A DNA stretch of 38,211 nucleotides from SIG607 sp045533195. Lineage in GTDB: Bacteria > Bacillota > Clostridia > Oscillospirales > Acutalibacteraceae. A model generated the notes under the pieces. That model was not told the DNA's origin. It made no database searches and was given only the letters and a program-made list of their open reading frames with translations. Both the position numbers and the translations under genes were made by a program. Shown piece after piece: positions 31,657 to 38,211 of the stretch (the first letter of the stretch is position 1; each line of letters opens with the position of its first letter). Where the stretch lies: the NCBI GenBank assembly GCA_045533195.1, contig JAZSHI010000052.1, positions 1 through 38,211 of the forward strand, in the 5' to 3' direction.

Positions 31657-33621
31657 TTGCCCTTTGCCAAGAATAAAAATACCCGAATTAACGCTCTTGC
31701 GTATTTCCTTGCTTTGATTATTGCTGTAAGCAGCATAAGGCTTTTTTCTTTGGGTGTAGTTAATGCAGATAAATATATAACGAGAACTGACGGTGTAACA
31801 ATGCGTACCGCTGTCTTAAAGGCGCCCCGAGGAGAAATTCTTGACAGTTGCGGCAGAGAGATTGCCGTAAACCGCGAGGGATATAACATCGTCTTTAACA
31901 GCGCATATATAAATAAAGAAAAGCTTAATGACACCATTTTGGTACTGTGCAACTATCTTTCGGAAAGCGAAACCGAGTGGACCGACAAGCTTCCTCTTAC
32001 AAAAACAGCGCCCTACGGCTACACCGAAGAGCTTAAAGATAGCTTTCTCAGTTCCATCGGTCTTGCCCATTATGCTACAAGCGACAACGTTTTCACAAAG
32101 CTTACCGAAACCTATGATTTATCCTCCTACTCAAAAGAGGAAGCGCGTATTATTATGGGTGTTCGCTACAGTATGACCGCAATGGATTTTTCCATAGCCA
32201 ACCCCTATATTTTTGCCGAAGACGTTCCCGATTTTGTTATGCAGAAGGTAAGTGAAGCCCGTTTTCTGCTTGACGGCATTACAGTGGAAACGGTACCCTT
32301 CAGAGAATATGTAGATACAGACCTTGCCCCTCATCTGATTGGTAACGTAGGTTCAATTTATGCAGAGGAATGGGAAGAGCTTAAGGATAAAGGCTATTCC
32401 TATAATGATAAAGTAGGCAAAAGCGGTATTGAAGCCTATGCCGAAGAAACTCTTCACGGAACCGACGGCGAAATCACCTATTATATAGATGAACACGGAA
32501 ATGTAATAGACAGCGTTATAACCAAAGAACCCATTCCGGGAAAAACGGTTATTTTAAATCTTGATAAAGCCATTCAGGATAACGTTCAAGCAGCTCTCAG
32601 CGACACAATAGAAAACCTTAATGCTGGCGGCGGACATTGTACCGGCGGCGCGGCGGTGGTTATGAACGTAAAGGAAGGCGCAATTTACGCTTCTGCTAAT
32701 TATCCTACCTTTGATATGAAGACCTATTCCGAAGATTATCAGTCGCTTCTTGATGCTCCCAACAATCCTCTTATCAACCGAGCCTTTCAGGGTATTTATC
32801 CTATAGGCTCTACCATAAAACCCCTTGTTGCCATTGCGGGTATTGATAATTCTGTTTTAAACCCCGCTGAGTACATCACCTGTCAGGGTAAATATAAATA
32901 TTTCCACGATTATACACCTTCCTGTATGAAGGTGCACGGCTCAATAGGACTTACAACCGCCCTTGCAAAATCCTGTAACTACTATTTCTTTGAAACGGGC
33001 AGACGTATAGGCGCGTCAAAGCTGACCAATTATTTCAGCTCCTTCGGTCTTGGTTCTTTAACCGGTGTTGAAATTTCCGACAGCGCAGGTATTCTTACCG
33101 ACGTAAGCGAAGGCAGCGGTGATACCTTACAGATAGCCATAGGACAGAAAAATGCCTTTACACCCTTGCAGCTTGCTGTTTATACCTCTACCCTTGCCAA
33201 CGGTGGAACACGATATAAAGCAAAGCTTATTAACAGTATTGTTTCTTACGATTTAAAGGAAACCTATGTATCCTCAAAGGGCGAAGTAGCCCAGCAGGTT
33301 AAAATAAGCGATACCGCCCTAACCGCTGTTAAAAGAGGTATGCTTTCGGTTACCGAGGACGGTACGGGAAGCAGCGTATTCGCAGATTACTCCATAAAGG
33401 TTGGCGGCAAAACGGGTACCAGCCAGAACGCAGGTATTGACCACAGTGTATTTATTGCCTTTGCTCCCTTTGAAAATCCCGAAATTGCAATAGCCGTTGT
33501 TTTAGAGCACGGTAATTCAGGCTTTGCCGCAGGTAGTATTGTTAAAGCGGCGCTTGATGCATATTTCTTCTCGGGAGAAAAATCGGTTGACGATGCTCCC
33601 AATTATACCCCTTTAAGATAA
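31657..33621 (+). CDS. mrdA: Penicillin-binding protein 2 (elongation transpeptidase)
   Basis: The start is the TTG at 31657, with AGAGGTGA ideally placed upstream; an in-frame GTG at 31648 lies inside that ribosome-binding site. The 654-residue protein has an N-terminal membrane helix (about 11-32), a PBP dimerisation/pedestal domain (~45-290, beginning KAPRGEILDSCGREIAVNR), and a transpeptidase with S385-TIK, S439-CN and K585-TG. It crosslinks peptidoglycan during elongation with MreBCD and RodA. RodA is not encoded here. It ends one base before the -35 of the minD promoter. Confidence 0.93.
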   Translation: MPFAKNKNTRINALAYFLALIIAVSSIRLFSLGVVNADKYITRTDGVTMRTAVLKAPRGEILDSCGREIAVNREGYNIVFNSAYINKEKLNDTILVLCNYLSESETEWTDKLPLTKTAPYGYTEELKDSFLSSIGLAHYATSDNVFTKLTETYDLSSYSKEEARIIMGVRYSMTAMDFSIANPYIFAEDVPDFVMQKVSEARFLLDGITVETVPFREYVDTDLAPHLIGNVGSIYAEEWEELKDKGYSYNDKVGKSGIEAYAEETLHGTDGEITYYIDEHGNVIDSVITKEPIPGKTVILNLDKAIQDNVQAALSDTIENLNAGGGHCTGGAAVVMNVKEGAIYASANYPTFDMKTYSEDYQSLLDAPNNPLINRAFQGIYPIGSTIKPLVAIAGIDNSVLNPAEYITCQGKYKYFHDYTPSCMKVHGSIGLTTALAKSCNYYFFETGRRIGASKLTNYFSSFGLGSLTGVEISDSAGILTDVSEGSGDTLQIAIGQKNAFTPLQLAVYTSTLANGGTRYKAKLINSIVSYDLKETYVSSKGEVAQQVKISDTALTAVKRGMLSVTEDGTGSSVFADYSIKVGGKTGTSQNAGIDHSVFIAFAPFENPEIAIAVVLEHGNSGFAAGSIVKAALDAYFFSGEKSVDDAPNYTPLR

Positions 33622-33650
33622 TTGACAACATATAGTCATTATGATATAAT
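33622..33650 (+). promoter_or_regulatory. Full-consensus sigma-A promoter of minD
   Basis: TTGACA (33622-33627), 17 nt, TATAAT (33645-33650), directly after the PBP2 stop. It separates minD-mgsA-hisS-aspS from the mre group. Confidence 0.92.
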
Positions 33651-33683
33651 GGCTATCGAAAAAAACGGAGGTGAAAGCCCTTT

Positions 33684-34418
33684 ATGAATAATGTTTTTGC
33701 CATTACCTCGGGTAAAGGCGGCGTCGGTAAATCTACCGTTGCCTCAAGCCTTGCGGCAGCCGCAGAAAAGCTGGGCAAAAAGGTGGTTCTTATAGACCTT
33801 GACGAAGGTCTTAGATGCCTTGACGTTATGCTTGGTGTAAGCGAGGATATACTGCTTGATATTTCCGATGTTTTAAAGGGCGAGGACCTTTTTGACGCTC
33901 TGTATAAAATTCCCGAAAGAGAAAATCTTTATCTTCTGGCCGCCCCTTCTTCCCGAGATATGATTAATGAAGAAGCCTTTGGAGAGCTAATCAGAAAACT
34001 GGCAAATGAATTTGATGCGGTTTTTGTTGATTTTCCTGCTGGAATTGATATGCGTCTTTATAAACAGATGCCCGACACTACACGTTTTATAACCGTTACA
34101 GGCCCTGACCCTGTAAGTATAAGGGATGCCGGTTTTATGGCTGACAGTCTCTATAAAAATTCAAAGGTGCATAACCGACTGATAATCAACCGTTTCGAAT
34201 ATTCCTTTATTAAAAGCGGAATTTACAGCGGTATTGATGATATTATTGATTCTTCACGTATCCGTCTTATCGGTATTATACCAAATGACATAAATCTGCC
34301 TCTTGCTCAGGCAAAGGGTAAGCTCTGCAAAAAGGGCAGAAGCATAAAAGCTATTGACAGAATAATAAAACGTCTTTACGGCGAGGATATTCCTCTGCCC
34401 AAAGCGAAGAAAATATAA
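33684..34418 (+). CDS. minD: MinD-type ATPase
   Basis: The 244-residue deviant Walker A ATPase has SGKGGVGKST, LIDLDEGLRCLDVMLG and VFVDFPAGID, all MinD-like. The C-terminal KAIDRIIKRLYGE could be the amphipathic membrane-targeting helix. MinD recruits the division inhibitor MinC to the membrane to block polar Z-rings. minC and minE, usual neighbours after PBP2 in clostridia, are absent here, so its partner must be elsewhere or its role differs. GGAGGTGA lies about 10 nt before the ATG. It is the first gene after a consensus promoter. Confidence 0.88.
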   Translation: MNNVFAITSGKGGVGKSTVASSLAAAAEKLGKKVVLIDLDEGLRCLDVMLGVSEDILLDISDVLKGEDLFDALYKIPERENLYLLAAPSSRDMINEEAFGELIRKLANEFDAVFVDFPAGIDMRLYKQMPDTTRFITVTGPDPVSIRDAGFMADSLYKNSKVHNRLIINRFEYSFIKSGIYSGIDDIIDSSRIRLIGIIPNDINLPLAQAKGKLCKKGRSIKAIDRIIKRLYGEDIPLPKAKKI

Positions 34419-34440
34419 AATACTAAGAGAGGATTAGAAT

Positions 34441-34839
34441 ATGAATATTGCCTTAATTGCACACGACGCCAAGAAAGAACTTATGGTACAGTTTTGTATC
34501 GCTTATTGCGGTATTCTTTCTCGACATACACTTTTAGCCACCGGTGCTACGGGTAAAACCGTTAATGAAGCTACCGGTCTTAACATTATCCGTTTCTTAG
34601 GCGGAAGTCAGGGCGGAAGTCAGCAGATAGCATCCCGTATCGGCTGTAACGAAATCGACCTTGTGCTTCTTTTCAGAGATCCTTTAAATCCGAAGCCCCA
34701 CGAACCCGATGAAACTGCGTTACTTCGTCTTTGCGACGTTCACAACATACCTGTTGCCACCAATATTGCCACCGCTGAAATGCTCATTCACGGTCTTGAA
34801 CGCGGCGACCTTGATTGGCGCGAATATGTAAAAAATTAA
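34441..34839 (+). CDS. mgsA: Methylglyoxal synthase-like protein, catalytic Asp replaced by Ser
   Basis: The 132-residue protein aligns along its length with methylglyoxal synthase, which turns dihydroxyacetone phosphate into methylglyoxal. H8-D9 (IAHD), TGATGKT, D80-P and H87-EPD90 are in place. The phosphate loop, normally SGPxGGDQQIG, reads GGSQGGSQQIA. Ser60 stands where the catalytic-base Asp (Asp71 in Escherichia coli, Asp60 in Bacillus subtilis, from memory) should be. The rest of the fold is well kept, so the protein is under selection. It may bind the phosphate without making methylglyoxal, or use another base. It lies 22 nt after minD, its usual clostridial neighbour. Confidence 0.85.
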   Translation: MNIALIAHDAKKELMVQFCIAYCGILSRHTLLATGATGKTVNEATGLNIIRFLGGSQGGSQQIASRIGCNEIDLVLLFRDPLNPKPHEPDETALLRLCDVHNIPVATNIATAEMLIHGLERGDLDWREYVKN

Positions 34840-34875
34840 AAGAACTTTATGCTCTTTTCCATCGGAGGAATATAA

Positions 34876-36132
34876 ATGAACGAGATTAACCGTGCCATAA
34901 AGGGCACAAATGACGTTTTGCCTGAAGAAAGCCACGTTTGGCAATTCGTTGAAAGAAAAATGCTGGAAACTGCCGCTCTTTACGGCTTTAAGGAAATAAG
35001 AGTTCCCGTTTTTGAGCATACCGAGGTTTTCCAGAGAAGTGTGGGTGACACCACCGACGTTGTTCAAAAGGAAATGTACACCTTTAACGATAAGGGCGGA
35101 AGAAGTATCACACTTCGCCCTGAGCTTACTGCAGGTGTTATAAGAAGCGTTATCGAAAACGGTCTTTATAACCAGAGCCTTCCTCAGAAGGTTTGTTATA
35201 TCGGCGGATGCTACCGCTACGAAAAGCCTCAGGCAGGCAGACTTAGAGAATTTCATCAGTTTGGTGTTGAATGTATAGGCGCGGCTGCTCCCAGCGCCGA
35301 TGCCGAGGTTATTTCTCTTGCAAACAGCGTTCTTAAGGGCATTGGACTTGATAAGCTTTCCCTTGAAATAAATTCTATCGGCTGTCCTACCTGCCGAGCT
35401 GCTTACCACAAGGCATTAAAGGCATATTTTGAGAGCAAAAAGGAAAATCTTTGTGAGACCTGTAAAGACCGTCTTGACAGAAACCCCATGAGAATTCTTG
35501 ACTGCAAGTCTCCTGTTTGCTCTGATATTGCAAAGGATGCCCCCGTAATGATTAACTATCTTTGCGAAGACTGTGCAAATCACTTTGAAGCAGTTAAAGC
35601 AGGGCTCAATGAAATGGGCATTAAATATACCGTTAATCCCACAATTGTACGAGGTCTTGACTACTATACGAGAACCGTTTTTGAATTTGTAAGCGGTGAT
35701 ATAGGCGCTCAGTCAACGGTATGCGGCGGCGGAAGATACGACGGACTTATGGAGCAAATGGGCGCTCCCGCAACCGCTTCCTTAGGCTTTGCTATGGGAA
35801 TTGAGCGACTTTTACTTGTCCTTAAATCTAATGAAAAAGAAATCGGTGAAAAACCGATTTGCGATATTTATATTGCTCCTATGGGCGAAAAAGCAAACTT
35901 AAAGGCTTTAGCTATTTGCTCTTCTCTTAGAGAAAAGGGCTTCTCTGCTCTTACCGATATTTGCGGCAGAGGTCTTAAGGCTCAGATGCGTTATGCCAAC
36001 AAAATCGGCGCCCGTTACAGCGTAGTGCTGGGCGATGATGAGCTTGAAAGCGGCTCCATAAGAATTAAAAATATGCAGTCAGGCGAAGAACAGGAAATCG
36101 CCATAGACAGCATTTGCGAAGTATTAAAGTGA
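34876..36132 (+). CDS. hisS: Histidyl-tRNA synthetase
   Basis: The class II synthetase has TLRPELTAGVIR (motif with RPEL where RPEG is most common), motif 2 YRYEKPQAGRLREFHQFGVE, the His-binding GLDYYTRTVFEF, and motif 3 FAMGIERLLL, plus the C-terminal anticodon-binding domain (~330-418). The insertion carries several Cys (GCPTC, CETC, LCEDC) that could bind zinc. GGAGG lies upstream. It overlaps nothing and is followed by aspS after 10 nt. No T-box leader is present in the 36-nt gap before it. Confidence 0.96.
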   Translation: MNEINRAIKGTNDVLPEESHVWQFVERKMLETAALYGFKEIRVPVFEHTEVFQRSVGDTTDVVQKEMYTFNDKGGRSITLRPELTAGVIRSVIENGLYNQSLPQKVCYIGGCYRYEKPQAGRLREFHQFGVECIGAAAPSADAEVISLANSVLKGIGLDKLSLEINSIGCPTCRAAYHKALKAYFESKKENLCETCKDRLDRNPMRILDCKSPVCSDIAKDAPVMINYLCEDCANHFEAVKAGLNEMGIKYTVNPTIVRGLDYYTRTVFEFVSGDIGAQSTVCGGGRYDGLMEQMGAPATASLGFAMGIERLLLVLKSNEKEIGEKPICDIYIAPMGEKANLKALAICSSLREKGFSALTDICGRGLKAQMRYANKIGARYSVVLGDDELESGSIRIKNMQSGEEQEIAIDSICEVLK

Positions 36133-36142
36133 GGTAACAAAA

Positions 36143-37927
36143 ATGGCACTTGACAGAATGGACTCATTAAAACGCACCCACTACTGCGGAACTCTCCGTA
36201 CAGAAGATGAGGGCAAAGAGGTAGTAGTTTGCGGTTGGACTCAGCGTCAGAGAGACTTAGGCGGTCTTATATTTATAGATCTGCGAGACAGAACGGGCAT
36301 TATTCAACTTGCATTTGACGACAATACCGAAAAGGCTGTTTTTGAAAAGGCGACCTCTGTCAGAAGCGAATATGTGCTTATGGCTCAGGGTAAGGTTCGC
36401 CGCCGTTCCTCTATTAATAAGGAAATTCCTACCGGCGAAATTGAAATTGAGGTTACTACCCTTAAAATTTTGGGCAAAGCCGAAACTCCCCCCTTTGATA
36501 TCACCAATGATACAAAGGCTAACGAGGAATTACGTCTTAAGTTCCGCTATCTTGATTTAAGACGCGAAAAGCTACAGAAAAATATTATGACTCGTCACCG
36601 TATCGCAAAGGTTACCCGTGACTACTTTGACGAAAACGGATTTTTAGAGATAGAAACTCCTACTCTTATTAAATCCACCCCAGAGGGTGCGCGAGACTAT
36701 CTTGTTCCCTCGCGTATTCATCACGGCAGTTTTTATGCTCTGCCCCAGTCTCCTCAGCTTTATAAGCAGCTCTTAATGCTTTCGGGCTTTGACCGCTATG
36801 TCCAACTTGCCCGTTGCTACCGCGACGAAGATTTACGCGCTGACCGTCAGCCTGAGTTTACACAGATAGATATGGAAATGTCCTTTGTTGAAATGGAAGA
36901 CATTTTCGCTATTGCCGAGGGCTATATGAAGCGTCTCTTTAAGGAAATCTTAAACGTTGACCTTACTTTGCCCCTTCCCCGTCTTAAATTCAACGACGCT
37001 ATGGAGCAGTACGGCTCAGATAAGCCTGACATTCGTTTCGATATGAAGCTTATCGACCTTAGCAACACTGTAAAGGATTGCGGATTTTCTGTATTTGCCG
37101 ACACCGTTAAAAACGGCGGCAGTGTCAGAGCAATTTGTGCCAAGGGCGGCGCAAACGTTTATACAAGAAAAGAAATTGACAAATTAACCGAAGAAGCCAA
37201 GGGTATGGGAGCTAAAGGTCTTGCCTTTATCCGTTTTGCCGAGGATACCCCCACCTGCGCTTTCTCTAAATTCTTAAGCGAAGACGAATTTAAGGCTATC
37301 CTTGATAAAACAGGCTGTCAAAAGGGCGACGTTGTATTTATTATTGCAGATAAAAAGCGTCTTGCGCTATCTGTCCTTGGAAATATCCGTCTTACCGTTG
37401 CAAAACGTCTTGACATTATTCCCAACACCTATGCACCTCTCTGGATTACCGAATTCCCCTTCTTTGAGTATAACGAGGATACAGGCAACTGGGATGCAAT
37501 GCATCATCCATTTACCTCACCTCTTGACGAGTGCATCCCCTATCTTGAAAGCGCTCCCGACAAGGTTTACGCAAAGGCTTATGACCTTGTAATGAACGGT
37601 ATTGAGCTTTCATGCGGATCTATAAGAATTACCGACCCTGCGCTTCAAAATCAGATGTTCAAAGCATTGGGACTAAGCGATGAAGAGGCTCACGAGAAGT
37701 TCGGCTTCTTAACCGACGCTTTCCGTTTCGGCGCTCCTCCTCACGGCGGTCTTGCAATCGGTCTTGACAGAATTTGTATGCTTCTTACCGAAAGCGACAG
37801 TCTCAGAGACGTAGTTGCCTTCCCGAAGGTATCTAACTGCAGCGAACTTATGTCGGGCGCTCCCGGTACGGTAGATACTGCCCAGCTAAATGATCTTGCA
37901 ATTGCAATTATGAACGAAGATAAATAA
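36143..37927 (+). CDS. aspS: Aspartyl-tRNA synthetase
   Basis: This 594-residue bacterial-type enzyme has an N-terminal OB-fold anticodon domain (~1-115), a class II catalytic core (QSPQLYKQLLMLSGFDRYVQ, RDEDLRADRQPEFTQIDME), a GAD insertion (~285-420), and motif 3 GLAIGLDRICMLL. It charges tRNA-Asp, and in organisms lacking AsnRS may also charge tRNA-Asn; this cannot be judged here. GAGGT in the hisS stop region serves as ribosome-binding site. It is the last gene of the run and is followed by a palindromic repeat. Confidence 0.97.
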   Translation: MALDRMDSLKRTHYCGTLRTEDEGKEVVVCGWTQRQRDLGGLIFIDLRDRTGIIQLAFDDNTEKAVFEKATSVRSEYVLMAQGKVRRRSSINKEIPTGEIEIEVTTLKILGKAETPPFDITNDTKANEELRLKFRYLDLRREKLQKNIMTRHRIAKVTRDYFDENGFLEIETPTLIKSTPEGARDYLVPSRIHHGSFYALPQSPQLYKQLLMLSGFDRYVQLARCYRDEDLRADRQPEFTQIDMEMSFVEMEDIFAIAEGYMKRLFKEILNVDLTLPLPRLKFNDAMEQYGSDKPDIRFDMKLIDLSNTVKDCGFSVFADTVKNGGSVRAICAKGGANVYTRKEIDKLTEEAKGMGAKGLAFIRFAEDTPTCAFSKFLSEDEFKAILDKTGCQKGDVVFIIADKKRLALSVLGNIRLTVAKRLDIIPNTYAPLWITEFPFFEYNEDTGNWDAMHHPFTSPLDECIPYLESAPDKVYAKAYDLVMNGIELSCGSIRITDPALQNQMFKALGLSDEEAHEKFGFLTDAFRFGAPPHGGLAIGLDRICMLLTESDSLRDVVAFPKVSNCSELMSGAPGTVDTAQLNDLAIAIMNEDK

Positions 37928-37994
37928 GCTTAAAGGGGCTGTAAAAAAACAGAGTTTCGTTTTATCAGTGAGTTAATTGATAGCCAAAACCTTG

Positions 37995-38123
37995 GCTCCC
38001 TCTGACGAGGGAGCTGTCACCGTAAGGTGACTGAGGGAGAGAAAATCTTTGTTTTACTGCGTTTTTTTCTCTCCCTCAGTCTTTTTGCTACACAAAAATC
38101 CACCTCCCTCGTCAGAGGGAGGC
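37995..38123. repeat. Long imperfect palindromic repeat (MITE-like) after aspS
   Basis: The left outer arm (37998-38013) is an exact reverse complement of 38104-38119, and the left inner arm (38029-38045) of 38065-38081. Smaller hairpins sit within the left half: GCTCCCTC/GAGGGAGC and GTCACC/GGTGAC. The whole unit can fold into one structure of about 125 nt. Its right half matches the copy at 16893-16946. Similar GAGGGAG/GTCACC repeats are familiar from gut Clostridia, from memory. It may also end transcription of aspS. Confidence 0.82.
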
Positions 38124-38211
38124 AGGGTATTTACATTCCAAAAAAGCTTGATAAATCATTAATATACATAGCTGATTAGATGGTAAAAACAAAAAAATGC
38201 GGAAGAAGTTC
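38124..38211. other. A+T-rich DNA with no recognised gene
   Basis: The last 88 bases show no open frame with a ribosome-binding site and no strong hairpin. Confidence 0.6.

Noticed and set aside
34720..35409. A 229-codon open frame on the minus strand
   Set aside because: It is antisense to the end of mgsA and the first part of hisS, which are well-supported genes.
34840..36142. A T-box leader before hisS or between hisS and aspS
   Set aside because: The gaps are 36 and 10 nt, too short for a T-box.
37928..38130. A CRISPR-like array in the repeated GAGGGAG blocks
   Set aside because: The repeats are inverted arms of one palindrome, not regularly spaced direct repeats with unique spacers.

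Overview
The window looks like a chromosomal segment of a spore-forming, Gram-positive member of the Clostridia, probably an uncultured gut or rumen relative of the Oscillospiraceae/Ruminococcaceae. This rests on the complete spoIIIAA-AH sporulation operon, purine-rich Shine-Dalgarno sites of the AAAGGTG/GGAGG type, strong A+T-rich sigma-A promoters, clostridial gene orders (mreBCD-PBP2-minD-mgsA; hisS-aspS; tsaD next to rimI) and cohesin/dockerin surface proteins. The genus is an inference. No tRNA, rRNA, CRISPR array, insertion sequence or prophage gene was seen.

Region 1 (1-7.6 kb, with an outlier at 12.9-14.8 kb) is an accessory surface-protein locus read on the minus strand. It holds a partial secreted protein with an InlB/Flg_new-type repeat, a membrane-anchored single-cohesin protein, a large protein with a cohesin-like head, nine cysteine-rich repeats and a sorting-like tail, a GLUG-repeat/dockerin protein, and two small cohesin+dockerin proteins. 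The 12.9-14.8 kb protein has two cohesins, seven of the same cysteine-rich repeats and a dockerin. Together they could form a cohesin-dockerin network anchored on the cell. No glycoside hydrolase is encoded nearby, so this is not an ordinary cellulosome cluster. It is the best candidate here for an undescribed system.

Region 2 (7.7-17 kb) is mixed. It has a TIM-barrel sugar isomerase-like protein with an extra N-terminal domain, a two-gene glycan operon (polyprenyl-phosphate sugar transferase plus sugar nucleotidyltransferase), an unrecognised protein, an Mrp/ApbC P-loop ATPase, and a three-S1-domain RNA-binding protein. It ends with a divergent pair: a small XRE regulator and a membrane-tethered Cys/His protein, separated by an operator-like palindrome.

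Region 3 (17-23.8 kb, minus strand) is core: an Asp23 protein with its own promoter, spoIIIAA to spoIIIAH with overlapping genes and a sigma-E-like promoter, a YebC-family regulator, and dusB, whose promoter sits so close to the ATG that its mRNA may be leaderless.

Region 4 (23.8-38.2 kb, plus strand) is a long co-directional run: polA, an arginine-phosphatase-like/RimI fusion, tsaD, a lipid kinase, mreB, mreC, mreD, PBP2, then (from its own consensus promoter) minD, an mgsA homologue lacking the expected catalytic aspartate, hisS and aspS. It links DNA replication/repair, tRNA modification and charging, and cell-wall elongation. The window ends in a long imperfect palindromic repeat, half of which recurs near 16.9 kb.

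Many starts were moved downstream of the longest open frame because a clear ribosome-binding site or promoter decides them. All domain calls are by eye from the sequence; no database search was run.
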